45,834 nt of DNA from SIG223 sp964442785 (GCA_964442785.1 CAYTZW010000007.1:1-45834), one strand, 5' to 3'; shown: positions 26,272 through 34,359, counted from the stretch's first letter. Numbers and translations are program-made. Notes: a model not told the origin generated them from the letters alone.

Positions 26272-26361
26272 ATGGTTGATAATATTATTAGTTTAATTGA
26301 ACTAGTCATTCTTTATGATATTTTAAAATTAATATTTAAAAATAAAAAAAGAGTCGACTAG
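26272..26361 (+). CDS. Candidate type I toxin, 29-aa hydrophobic peptide
   Basis: The peptide is 29 residues: a polar start (MVDN), one hydrophobic helix (IISLIELVILYDILKLIF) and a basic tail (KNKKRVD), the layout of Fst, Ldr and TxpA-type membrane toxins. The Shine-Dalgarno AAGGAG (26244-26249) is better spaced for a start-stop mini-ORF (ATG TAT TAG, 26261-26269) than for the peptide start at 26272, so expression may rely on re-initiation. An antisense promoter and terminator lie at its 3' end. No homology could be tested; function is inferred from architecture. Confidence 0.5.
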   Translation: MVDNIISLIELVILYDILKLIFKNKKRVD

Positions 26362-26386
26362 ACTCCAGACAGTCCATCTAACTCTA
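26344..26386 (-). ncRNA. Candidate antisense RNA (antitoxin) to the toxin 3' end
   Basis: The minus strand carries TTTACA (26420-26415), a 17-bp spacer and TATACT (26397-26392), giving a start near 26386, and ends in the hairpin GAGTC/GACTC (26365-26351) followed by T7. The RNA would be about 43 nt and covers the last codons and 3' untranslated region of the peptide gene. This is the convergent layout of RNAII/RatA-type antitoxins. Confidence 0.5.
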
Positions 26387-26420
26387 TGATTAGTATATGA
26401 CATTTTTTTTGATTTGTAAA

Positions 26421-26727
26421 TATTTCTAATTAATATAACAGATTAAATAAGACTTTTTTGTAAAATTAAAACTAGATTTTAATCAATGAGTGTATATAAA
26501 GAACTTAAAAAAGGCCTCAACAACATAAAAAATACATATTTACTATAAACTTATAGATGACATAGATAAAATAGATTAAAAGTTTAATTGCCAAAAATAA
26601 CCTATAAGTTGTATGTAATACTTTAAATATATATCCCTTGTCTGTAAATAGAAGAAAAAGTATTATTGAAACAATAGAAAAATTATAAAATGTTCCTGAA
26701 ATGTTCCTTTTCAAGTATTTAAGCATT
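26421..26727. other. Intergenic stretch between the toxin locus and ssrA
   Basis: No convincing gene on either strand; homopolymeric A and T runs only. Confidence 0.5.
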
Positions 26728-26749
26728 AAAAAAACCTTACGCAGTAAGG
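26728..26749 (-). terminator. Terminator of tmRNA
   Basis: On the minus strand CCTTAC, TGC A, GTAAGG is followed by T7, 15 bases beyond the tmRNA CCA end. Confidence 0.85.
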
Positions 26750-26763
26750 ATTTATCAACATAA

Positions 26764-27113
26764 TGGTGGAGTTGATGGGAATTGAACCCATGTCCGAATA
26801 TCGACACTTATAAGGCGACTACAGTTTATCTTATTTTAAAATCTCACTAATACATTATAAATAAGCAAACATCTTATTAGCCAGCTTATAGAGTTTTCGT
26901 TGCTATATTATAAGCTTTTATAGCACTTAACCTAGTAAAATTACACCAATATTAGCTACTAGATATTACTAATACCAATGTCGTGCTTATGTTTTCCTTT
27001 GAAAATTAAGCAGCGAATGCGAATTGTCTTTCGCCAGTTATTTTTTTAGCTATTACTTAGCCACTAGACTGCTCCTCATAACCATCAGGTACCCGTCGAA
27101 ACCAGTCAACCCC
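26764..27113 (-). ncRNA. ssrA: Transfer-messenger RNA (tmRNA)
   Basis: The 350-nt RNA rescues stalled ribosomes by trans-translation. The tRNA-like ends pair (GGGGTTG with CAACTCC) and the 3' ACCA is encoded. The 5' end shows the typical GACTGGTTTCGACGGG, the 3' end GGTTCAATTCCCATC. The resume codon GCT at 27050-27048 opens a tag frame to TAA at 27006 that reads AKKITGERQFAFAA, ending in the small hydrophobic degron expected for ClpXP. A -10 box TATAAT lies on the minus strand at 27127-27122. Confidence 0.96.
27006..27050 (-). CDS. tmRNA proteolysis-tag reading frame
   Basis: Fourteen codons plus TAA inside ssrA encode AKKITGERQFAFAA. The final FAFAA replaces the common LALAA; it is added to stalled nascent chains and marks them for proteolysis. 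Confidence 0.9.
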   Translation of the reverse strand, partial: AKKITGERQFAFAA

Positions 27114-27225
27114 ATATGGTTATTATATCACTTATTTTTATTTTTTGTATTCTTTTTATGTAACAATTAATTATTTTCTTTATTAAGTTATTAAAGTATA
27201 ATATAAGCAAATGGGGTGGTAGTAA

Positions 27226-27783
27226 ATGGAATTTCAAAAAGTAATTGAAAAAAGAAGAACTATTAGAAAGTTTTTAACTAAAGATGTCAGTGCAGAAGAT
27301 ATTGATTTAATAATTAAAAATGGTGCTTTAGCACCTTCTTCTAAAAATAGACAACCTTGGAAATTCGTCGTTTTAAAAAATCTTAAAAAAGATGAAATTG
27401 CCTTTAAAATGATTGACTGGGTTCAAAAAACAAGTTCAGTTGCCGAAGAATCCTTAATCTTTAACAATAGTGTTTACAAAACTGCCATTGCTATTCAACA
27501 AGCTCCTGCATTAATTTTAGTTTATAAAAAAAATTTAAAAGGAAATGAATATGCTGACTTGCTATCATTAGGTGCTTGCTTAGAAAATATGTTTCTTACT
27601 GCTGTTAATTTAAAATTAGGTGCTTTATGGACAACGGATATTTTATTTGCAGAAAAAGAAATAAATAAAGTTTTGAAAGTAAAAGATTATGAACTTATAT
27701 CAGGGTTTGCCATTGGCTATCCAAATGGTAAAACTACCTCAACTGCTTTTAAAGAAATAATTACATATAAAACCTTAAAATAA
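27226..27783 (+). CDS. Nitroreductase-family protein
   Basis: 185 residues, FMN-dependent oxidoreductase fold. The N-terminus VIEKRRTIRKF and LAPSSKNRQPWKFVVL are the flavin-phosphate and dimer-interface motifs of the family; LGACLENMFLTAVNLKLGALW is the central helix, and the end ISGFAIGYPN is typical. The substrate cannot be inferred. GGGGTGGT precedes the ATG. It converges on the ttcA-like gene with only 36 bp between the stops. Confidence 0.9.
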   Translation: MEFQKVIEKRRTIRKFLTKDVSAEDIDLIIKNGALAPSSKNRQPWKFVVLKNLKKDEIAFKMIDWVQKTSSVAEESLIFNNSVYKTAIAIQQAPALILVYKKNLKGNEYADLLSLGACLENMFLTAVNLKLGALWTTDILFAEKEINKVLKVKDYELISGFAIGYPNGKTTSTAFKEIITYKTLK

Positions 27784-27819
27784 TAAACACACGTAAAGAT
27801 ATTAAGTTTTAAATTTACA

Positions 27820-28560
27820 CTAATCTTCGTTTTTTAAAGGGTGCCACAAATCAAATTTAGTATCGTTATGTAACATTAATAAGAAGTTATCCTTAGCAGA
27901 AGGATATTTTCGATATAATTCTTTTAGCATTTTTTTCATTTCTTCTCTTTGAGTATGCTTATCATTAGGACAAGTAGATGTTATAACAGGCATATTAAAC
28001 TTTTTAGCTGCCATAGAAATCCAATTTTCTCTAGCATAGACTAAAGGTCTAATAAAATCTATATCAATATTATCAAGGTGCATTTTAGGAGAAAATGTAG
28101 CAATTCTTCCTCCATATATGGCATTCATTAGTAATGTTTCAATGGCATCTTCAGCGTGATGAGCAAAAGCAACTTTATTACAATTTAAAGATTTAGCAGC
28201 TTGATTAACGGCAGCTTTTTTCATTCTGGAACAAATTGAGCAAGGTAATTGTCCTTTATTAGTTAAATGTTGTTTTAATAAGGAATAAATATCATTGTCA
28301 AAAATTTCTAATCTAATATTTTTATTTTTAAAATACTCTATCATAGGGTCTATATTCATATTAGGAAATCCCATTTTGATATGAATGCCAATAACTTCAA
28401 AATTTTTACCTGCAAATCTTTTGTAGGTATTTAAGGCTTCTAAAAGAACTAAAGAATCTTTACCACCGCTTATTCCTACTGCGATAATGTCATTTTCTTC
28501 AATTAAATTATATTCTTTATCAGCTTTTTTAATACAGCCTAAAACTCTTTTCATTGACAT
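27820..28560 (-). CDS. TtcA-like tRNA thiolation ATPase
   Basis: 246 residues, ATP-pyrophosphatase (PP-loop) enzyme. SGGKDS at the start is the ATP loop; PCSICSRMKK carries the CxxC that in TtcA holds an Fe-S cluster together with a later Cys (TSTCPND here); AHHAEDAIETLLMN is the second family motif. In E. coli TtcA makes 2-thiocytidine 32 of tRNA; in Gram-positives relatives vary in target, so the exact base is inferred. AGGTGG lies upstream of the ATG at 28560. Divergent from truB, another tRNA-modification gene, over a 64-bp gap. Confidence 0.88.
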   Translation of the reverse strand: MSMKRVLGCIKKADKEYNLIEENDIIAVGISGGKDSLVLLEALNTYKRFAGKNFEVIGIHIKMGFPNMNIDPMIEYFKNKNIRLEIFDNDIYSLLKQHLTNKGQLPCSICSRMKKAAVNQAAKSLNCNKVAFAHHAEDAIETLLMNAIYGGRIATFSPKMHLDNIDIDFIRPLVYARENWISMAAKKFNMPVITSTCPNDKHTQREEMKKMLKELYRKYPSAKDNFLLMLHNDTKFDLWHPLKNED

Positions 28561-28624
28561 ATTTATTCCACCTTTTCGTGATTTATATTATAATATTAAC
28601 AAAAAGAAATTAAAAGGAGATTGT

Positions 28625-29476
28625 ATGGACGGAGTGTTGCTTGTTAATAAACCTAAAGGACTTGGGAGTTCTTCATTAGTATATAAACTTAGAAGAATGT
28701 TAGGTACAAAAGATATTGGTCATTGTGGAACTTTAGACCCTTTAGCAGAAGGACTTATGATTATAGTGATTGGAAAGGCTTTGAAAATCTCAAGGTTTTT
28801 ACTTGAAAATAGAAAAGAATATATTGCAACTTTAAAATTAGGTATTTTAACTCCTACGTTAGATTTGGAAAGTGAAATTGTAGAAAAAAAAGAAGTGCCT
28901 AATTATTCAGAAAAAGAAATAAAAGATGTCTTGGAAAGTTTTCTGGGTAAAAGTTTTCAAACTCCCCCTTTGTACTCTGCTTTGTCTGTGAATGGAAAAA
29001 AACTGTATGAATATGCAAGGAGTAATCAAAAAGTAGAAGTTAAAAGTCGTGAAATAGAAATACACAATATTACTTTGTTAGAGTTTAAGGAAGATGAGAT
29101 AAAGTTTAAAGTTGATTGTTCTAAAGGAACATATATTAGGTCGTTATGTTTAGATATTGCTAAAAAGTTAAATAATATCGGTTGTATGACTTCTCTAATT
29201 AGAACAAAATCAGGCGAATATTTAATTGAAAATTCTTACACTTTAGAAGATATGGAAAAAGGAAATTTCAATCTTATTTCTATCGAAAATGCCTTAAAAT
29301 CTTCATTTAATATTCAAATAGCAACTGATGATGAATTAAAAGAGATAAAATATGGCCATTATATTAATAAAATAACAAAGGGAAAAACTCTTTATTTGGA
29401 TAAAGATAGAACTCCTTTAGGAATGTATGAATATGATAATGAAAAGAAAATAACTAAATGTATAAGATTGTTTTAA
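28625..29476 (+). CDS. truB: tRNA pseudouridine-55 synthase
   Basis: 283 residues from the ATG at 28625, set by AAAAGGAGA; the frame open from 28487 overlaps the divergent gene. Catalytic Asp in GHCGTLDPLAEG, and the motifs YSALSVNGKKLYEYAR and CSKGTYIRSL, are all present. It modifies U55 in the T-loop of tRNAs. In many Bacilli truB lies next to ribF in the nus-inf cluster; here it is alone. The terminator overlaps its stop. Confidence 0.96.
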   Translation: MDGVLLVNKPKGLGSSSLVYKLRRMLGTKDIGHCGTLDPLAEGLMIIVIGKALKISRFLLENRKEYIATLKLGILTPTLDLESEIVEKKEVPNYSEKEIKDVLESFLGKSFQTPPLYSALSVNGKKLYEYARSNQKVEVKSREIEIHNITLLEFKEDEIKFKVDCSKGTYIRSLCLDIAKKLNNIGCMTSLIRTKSGEYLIENSYTLEDMEKGNFNLISIENALKSSFNIQIATDDELKEIKYGHYINKITKGKTLYLDKDRTPLGMYEYDNEKKITKCIRLF

Positions 29477-29489
29477 AACAATCTTTTTT
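29464..29489 (+). terminator. Terminator of truB
   Basis: AAGATTGTTTT / AAAACAATCTT perfect 11-bp inverted repeat followed by T6; it includes the last codons of truB. Confidence 0.85.
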
Positions 29490-29490
29490 C

Positions 29491-29521
29491 TTGCAAAAAA
29501 ATATATATATATATATATAAT
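29491..29521 (+). promoter_or_regulatory. Promoter with a (TA)9 tract as spacer
   Basis: TTGCAA (29491-29496) and TATAAT (29516-29521) are separated by 19 bp consisting of an A-run and an uninterrupted AT dinucleotide tract (29501-29519). Loss of one repeat would give the optimal 17-bp spacing. It drives the lipoprotein gene at 29553. Confidence 0.65.
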
Positions 29522-29552
29522 GAAGGTAGTAAGATTTGAAAGAAGGAATATT

Positions 29553-30449
29553 ATGAAAACAAAATTTTTAAGAGCATTAGGTTTAGGTTTGATTTTTGTA
29601 AATGTGCTGGCTGTTACAGGGTGTGATAAAGATAAAGAAGATAAATGTACTGTTTCTGTTACTATAGTTGGTGAGGGAACTGTTAAAGGCGAAGGGAAAT
29701 ATGAATTCGATACGAATGCAAAACTTATTGCAACTCCTAAAGAAGGATATTGCTTTTTTAAATGGAGTGGATATGGAGGGAAAAGTTTAGATGCTATGGA
29801 TGATGTTGCAACTCTTAGGAATATTAGAAAAGATTATAATTTGACTGCATATTTTAGACAGTGTGCATCTGATAATAAAACAAAGGCATTTGGCAAAAAT
29901 GTTATAATAGAAGAAAAAGATACTAGAAAAGAACTTAAATCTGCAGTGATTAATGGTGGTAAAGAATATTTAGTGCAAGGTGATTGGTATATGTATGATA
30001 GTAGGGGTGAATTGTATGAATACCCAGCGGGTAACTATAGTTTTTTAGATTTACCATTAAATTCTGGTGGAGAATTTGAATTTATTGAACTAGATGTGAA
30101 AGATTTTTTATTGGTACGATACCAGGATAATAATGATTTTATAACAAGAATAGGCAATTTTGACGAAGTGACTTCAGGTAGTGATAAAGTTTTTCCTGTC
30201 CTCAAAAATTCTAATAGATCAAGTGGTAATTTTTATAGGTATTCTATTTGGTCTAATTTATATGGCTCTAATAATAATCCTAATGAAGAAATAGTGGTTT
30301 ATGCTAAATATAATACAGATTATGGAGAAGAATATAGGTTTGTACATAGTTTTAGCACTTACTCAGCTTTTTCAGTAAATGCTGTAGAAACTAAATTATA
30401 TTATGCTTTTGATAACAAACTGATAGAAATAATTGTAAAACATTTATAG
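29553..30449 (+). CDS. Lipoprotein with an InlB-B-like repeat
   Basis: 298 residues from the ATG at 29553 (AGAAGGAA upstream; an earlier in-frame ATG at 29520 lies inside the -10 box). The lipobox VTGC near residue 25 follows a hydrophobic core. Residues about 30-100 form a repeat of the divergent InlB-B / Listeria-Bacteroides type: CTVSVTIVGEGTVKGEGKY, LIATPKEGYCFFKWSG and YNLTAYF. The rest, rich in Tyr, Asn and Gly, is unrecognised. Surface-exposed by prediction; behind a potentially phase-variable promoter. Confidence 0.8.
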   Translation: MKTKFLRALGLGLIFVNVLAVTGCDKDKEDKCTVSVTIVGEGTVKGEGKYEFDTNAKLIATPKEGYCFFKWSGYGGKSLDAMDDVATLRNIRKDYNLTAYFRQCASDNKTKAFGKNVIIEEKDTRKELKSAVINGGKEYLVQGDWYMYDSRGELYEYPAGNYSFLDLPLNSGGEFEFIELDVKDFLLVRYQDNNDFITRIGNFDEVTSGSDKVFPVLKNSNRSSGNFYRYSIWSNLYGSNNNPNEEIVVYAKYNTDYGEEYRFVHSFSTYSAFSVNAVETKLYYAFDNKLIEIIVKHL

Positions 30450-30513
30450 CTCTTTAAATTTTAAGTTGTTTAGGGTAGTTGTGAAGTTTAGAACCCCAAA
30501 ATCTATAAAATCT

Positions 30514-30550
30514 AGGGTGGTGTATTCTTATAGTACATCATCCTTTCTTT
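30514..30550 (+). terminator. Terminator of the lipoprotein gene
   Basis: AGGGTGGTGTA pairs over 11 positions (two G-T) with TACATCATCCT, then a T-rich run. Confidence 0.75.
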
Positions 30551-30766
30551 TTGTATGTTAAAATTAACATAATTCTAGCTCTAAATCTTTTTAAATTTAT
30601 ATACAACCATAAGAAACATTAATTATTATATTAAAGACATATTAATTATTGAATATTTTTCTTTAACTTATAATTCTATCATTGATTTCGATAGTATTAA
30701 TAATATTATCTACAAAACTGGAACTATCAAAACAAAACCTTGAAAGTAATGTGTTAAAATCCATAT
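30551..30766. other. Intergenic, no gene seen
   Basis: Very A+T-rich; a short CTATC/GATAG hairpin near 30673 is the only structure noted. Confidence 0.5.
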
Positions 30767-30768
30767 GG

Positions 30769-30802
30769 AAAGACCTACTTAATTATAAGAGGTCTTTTCT
30801 TC
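30769..30802. terminator. Terminator-like hairpin, possibly bidirectional
   Basis: AAAGACC (30769-30775) and GGTCTTT (30791-30797) followed by a T-rich stretch. What it terminates on the plus strand is unclear; an unrecognised small transcript is possible. Confidence 0.5.
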
Positions 30803-30875
30803 TTGAACTTCAATATCTATAAATTTTAGAGTGCTTGTCTTATTTTTTTAAACCGTCCAAGAATTTAAAAAACTA

Positions 30876-30907
30876 AAAATCCTTAGATAATGAAACCTAA
30901 GGATTTT
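30876..30907 (-). terminator. Terminator of the P-type ATPase gene
   Basis: AAAATCCTTAG / CTAAGGATTTT perfect 11-bp stem directly after the minus-strand stop, followed by a T-rich run on that strand. Confidence 0.8.
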
Positions 30908-30910
30908 GAA

Positions 30911-33547
30911 TTAATAATAATATTCATCTGCATCAACGATTTTATATACTTTAACTAAGTAATTGATTATCCATTCTTTTATCTTTTTATAAGCCGAAGC
31001 ATAAACTTTTAAAAGAATATAAGATGTTTCAATTAATAAGCATAATAGTATAACACTAGGGGTATCTAAGGCCACAAAATCAAATACGATTTTTCCAAGG
31101 AATGTTGCGCATAAAATAAATAATGTAAACATAGAGAAGAATAACAATCCTCGTAAGAAATTAAATGGTTTACAAACTCTAAACAAGACCATCATACAAG
31201 TTACGGTAGTTGAAAGAACAATAATGGTAGAAATTGTTTCGTTGGAAAGTTTCAAGCTTCCTGCAAAAGCATAAACAATGATAATGTTTGTTATAACTAC
31301 CAAAGCACCAGGTAAGGCATCTTTAAATACATTTATCAAGAATTTACCTTTTATAACACTATTATTAGGCTCTATAGCAAGTACAAAAGATGGAACTCCA
31401 ATTACTAGGAAATCAACTAAAAATAGTTGAATAGTTTGAATTGGATAAGGTTTGTTTAATAAAATAACTAGTAAAGATAGAATGAAAGAGAAAATTGTTT
31501 TAGTTAAGAATAAAGTTGCTACTCTTTCAACATTGTTGATAACCCTTCTTCCTTCTTTAACTACTTTTGGCATTGAAGAAAAGTTAGAATCTAATAATAC
31601 AAGTTGTGAAACATTTCTTGTTGCTTCAGAACCACTTGCCATAGCAATAGAGCAATCTGCTTCTTTAAGTGCTAGAATATCATTAACTCCATCTCCTGTC
31701 ATTGCTACTGTTCCACCATTTTCTTTTAAAGTTTTGACTAGTAATTGTTTTTGACGAGGATTAACTCTACCAAAAACCGTATATTTAGTAGCAGCTTCTT
31801 TTACTTGTTCATCGGTTAAACCGTCTAAACTAATATATTCATCAGCGTGAGAAATACCTGCTCTTAAAGCAACTTTTGAAACTGTTAAAGGATTATCTCC
31901 TGAAATAACTTTCACTTCAACTCCGCTGTTTTTAAAGTAAGTGATAGTTTGAACAGCATCTTTTCTAATAGTATCTTCAATAATAATAAGAGCAACAGGA
32001 ATAATATCTTTCTTTTCATTTTCTGATTTTGCTAGTAATAAAACTCGATAACCTAAAGCAGCTTGTTTTTCAACTTTGTCAGATACTAAGGAATATTTAT
32101 CTTTTAGAATAAATTCAGGAGCACCAATGTAATAAGTTCCTATTTTTTCAAATTTAACAGCACTATATTTTCGAGCACTTGAGAAAGGAATAATATCTGT
32201 AAAAGCATATTTTTTAGTTTTTCCATATTTAGCCATTAAAGCTTGACCAGTTTGATTATTTTCTTTTAAAGCATAATTCATTGAAGAAATAATATTTTTA
32301 ATTTCGGTTGTTTTATCATCTAATATAATATCATTTTTAACAGTCATACTTCCGTCTGTAATAGTACCTGTTTTGTCTAAACATAAAACATTAATTCTAG
32401 CTAACATTTCAATGCAATATAACTCTTGTACTAAAGTTTTGTTTTTAGCTAAATTAATAACCCCTACTGCTAAAGCAATACTGGTGGTTAAAAATAAGCC
32501 TGAAGGTATCATTCCAATAACACCACCTGCAGTAGCAACTACGGCTTCTTCATAAGTGCTATTAGTACCCATATAGGTATTTAAGAATAGAATAACTCCA
32601 ATAGGAATAATTAAAATAGAAATGGTTCTAATTATTAAATTCAAAGACCTTAATAAATCTGATTTTGGTTTAGAATATTTTTTTGCTTGAGAAGATAATG
32701 TTTCAATATAGTTATCTTTACCAACTTTTTCAACTCTAGCTTTACACTCTCCTGAAATAATAAAACTTCCTGATAATAAAGTATCGCCTTCTTTTTTGAC
32801 AATGGCATCAGATTCACCGGTTAGTAATGATTCATTTACTTCAACTGTTCCTTCTTTGACAATACAGTCGGAACATATTTGTTTTCCAGCATTGAAAATC
32901 ATTATATCATCAATAACAAGTTCTGTTATTGGTATTTCTCTTTGTTCTCCATCTCTTAAAACAGTTGCAACAGGACTAGATAATAAAGATAAATTATCTA
33001 TCGTTTTCTTTGCTCTAATTTCTTGGACAATACCAATAATTGTATTCATTGATACAACTAGCATAAAACTAACAATATTTTTCCAAGAACCAACTGAAAT
33101 AAGCCATAAAGCGATTAATATCATTAATATGTTAAAGAAAGTAACAACATTTGAGAAAATTATTTTCTTAATTGTCTTTGTACTTCCAGAATGGGTATTA
33201 TTTACATAACCTCTTATAGTTCTTTCTTCAACTGCTTTAGAACTTAATCCTTTACTTAAATCGACTTTTGCTTTTTTTCCAACGTTAATAGGAGCTAATT
33301 CAACAACTTCTTTTTTCTTGAAAAAAGGGAATTTTCTTTTCTTTTTGTTTTCTTCTACTTCAGGTTCAACTTTCTTCATTTGCTTAGTTTCTTTGCTGTA
33401 AGTTTCAACTTTTTTCATTTGTCGAGTATTACTATTTGTTTGATTAGTATCTTTTTGTTGAGAACTATTTTTAGAATTAATAGTGTCTTTTTTAGTAGTT
33501 TTACTTTCTTTTTCTACTTTATCATTAATAATTGCCTTTTTTGCCAA
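30911..33547 (-). CDS. P-type cation-transporting ATPase
   Basis: About 878 residues if started at TTG 33547, where GTGGTGAT gives a well-spaced ribosome site; GTG at 33559 is the longest alternative. Family motifs: TGES in the actuator domain (about 243), the mid-membrane IPSGL, DKTGT with the phosphorylated Asp (about 391) and TGDGVND (about 617). The IPSGL ion-site motif and two helices after it resemble CtpE-type P-ATPases, linked to calcium uptake in mycobacteria, rather than heavy-metal pumps; the ion here is inferred. The first 95 residues are an unusual Lys/Thr/Gln/Asn-rich hydrophilic tail containing a repeated QMKKVE. Confidence 0.9.
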   Translation of the reverse strand: MAKKAIINDKVEKESKTTKKDTINSKNSSQQKDTNQTNSNTRQMKKVETYSKETKQMKKVEPEVEENKKKRKFPFFKKKEVVELAPINVGKKAKVDLSKGLSSKAVEERTIRGYVNNTHSGSTKTIKKIIFSNVVTFFNILMILIALWLISVGSWKNIVSFMLVVSMNTIIGIVQEIRAKKTIDNLSLLSSPVATVLRDGEQREIPITELVIDDIMIFNAGKQICSDCIVKEGTVEVNESLLTGESDAIVKKEGDTLLSGSFIISGECKARVEKVGKDNYIETLSSQAKKYSKPKSDLLRSLNLIIRTISILIIPIGVILFLNTYMGTNSTYEEAVVATAGGVIGMIPSGLFLTTSIALAVGVINLAKNKTLVQELYCIEMLARINVLCLDKTGTITDGSMTVKNDIILDDKTTEIKNIISSMNYALKENNQTGQALMAKYGKTKKYAFTDIIPFSSARKYSAVKFEKIGTYYIGAPEFILKDKYSLVSDKVEKQAALGYRVLLLAKSENEKKDIIPVALIIIEDTIRKDAVQTITYFKNSGVEVKVISGDNPLTVSKVALRAGISHADEYISLDGLTDEQVKEAATKYTVFGRVNPRQKQLLVKTLKENGGTVAMTGDGVNDILALKEADCSIAMASGSEATRNVSQLVLLDSNFSSMPKVVKEGRRVINNVERVATLFLTKTIFSFILSLLVILLNKPYPIQTIQLFLVDFLVIGVPSFVLAIEPNNSVIKGKFLINVFKDALPGALVVITNIIIVYAFAGSLKLSNETISTIIVLSTTVTCMMVLFRVCKPFNFLRGLLFFSMFTLFILCATFLGKIVFDFVALDTPSVILLCLLIETSYILLKVYASAYKKIKEWIINYLVKVYKIVDADEYYY

Positions 33548-33634
33548 TTTTATCACCACTTATCTTAAAGATAATATTATCATTTATAGCAATAAATTAC
33601 AAAAAATATTTTATATTTTCTAATCTTAAATTGT

Positions 33635-33663
33635 TTGACAACTAAAAAAATCAATCTTATACT
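33635..33663 (+). promoter_or_regulatory. Consensus promoter of tRNA-Thr
   Basis: TTGACA (33635-33640), 17-bp spacer, TATACT (33658-33663), ten bases before the tRNA. Confidence 0.85.
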
Positions 33664-33672
33664 TATGATTAA

Positions 33673-33749
33673 GCTGGCTTAGCTCAATTTGGTAGAGCAA
33701 CTGAATCGTAATCAGTAGGTTGGGGGTTCAAGTCCTCTAGCCAGCACCA
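33673..33749 (+). tRNA. tRNA-Thr (anticodon CGT)
   Basis: 77-nt cloverleaf with encoded CCA. The acceptor stem GCTGGCT/AGCCAGC, D arm GCTC/GAGC, anticodon stem ACTGA/TCAGT with loop ATCGTAA, and T arm GGGGG-TTCAAGT-CCTCT all close. Anticodon CGT reads ACG. A protein gene starts 38 bp after the CCA end without its own promoter, so it may be cotranscribed. Confidence 0.95.
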
Positions 33750-33787
33750 TAAGATTTAAAAAATACAATATTTTAAAGGAGTGGAAT

Positions 33788-34297
33788 ATGCAATTTTTTC
33801 ACGGAAGTAAAGATAATAATATTTTGGAACTTACAACAGGTAACAGCCGAGATGGATATGTATATGCAACATCAAATAGGTTGGTTGCTTTGACATATAT
33901 AGCAAGAAGTAAACCAAATCTTTTTTCGACCTTCAATGGTCAAGAATGTTTTTTTGAACTCAAGCCTAATCTTTTTAAAAAAATGGTTGGAAATAAAAGT
34001 GGATACATATATCTTTTAGAAAACAAAAATTTTGAGTCAGTTCCTCAAAGCAATAAATGTGGACATTGTGATTGTTATAGAACGAAAGATAATGTTAAGA
34101 TTGTAGGAAAAGAATATATTAAGAACGTATATGAAGAATTGCAAAAATATGTGGAAAGTGGGGAATTTAAAATCTTAACTGAAGATGAAATCCCAGATGA
34201 ACAAAAAGAGCAAATAATTAAACAAATAAAAGATACAGCAAAATCATTAAGTGAAACAGAAATTAGTGCTTCCGACAGTTTTTGGAAAATATTTTAA
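33788..34297 (+). CDS. Unknown 169-aa protein, possible ART-like fold
   Basis: The N-terminal half reads FFHGS, then DGYVYATSNRLVALTYI, then CFFELKPN: the order of a His in an HG(S/T) turn, a Tyr-containing strand followed by an A..Y helix, as in ADP-ribosyltransferase/KptA-like folds. A clear catalytic Glu is not identified, so this is a weak suggestion. A CGHCDCY cluster in the middle may bind metal. The C-terminal 50 residues are a charged helix. AAAGGAGTGG precedes the ATG. It sits directly behind tRNA-Thr. Confidence 0.6.
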   Translation: MQFFHGSKDNNILELTTGNSRDGYVYATSNRLVALTYIARSKPNLFSTFNGQECFFELKPNLFKKMVGNKSGYIYLLENKNFESVPQSNKCGHCDCYRTKDNVKIVGKEYIKNVYEELQKYVESGEFKILTEDEIPDEQKEQIIKQIKDTAKSLSETEISASDSFWKIF

Positions 34298-34309
34298 AAA
34301 GTGTTTTGC

Positions 34310-34345
34310 AAATTAATAATCTAAAAAACTTTTGATAGTAATAAA
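34310..34345 (+). repeat. Short dispersed repeat, copy 1
   Basis: Core AATAATCTAAAAAACTTTTGA; related segments lie after two other genes at 35829 and 37335. Confidence 0.4.
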
Positions 34346-34359
34346 ATATACACGAATAT

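Noticed and set aside
26517..26807. 96-codon hydrophobic ORF on the minus strand
   Set aside because: Its first codons are the tmRNA 3' end, it runs through the tmRNA terminator, and the rest is low-complexity A+T; internal ATGs lack a ribosome site apart from chance AAGG in the terminator stem.
32796..33568. Plus-strand ORFs opposite the P-type ATPase
   Set aside because: They are reverse-frame shadows of a clear P-type ATPase gene with no ribosome sites.
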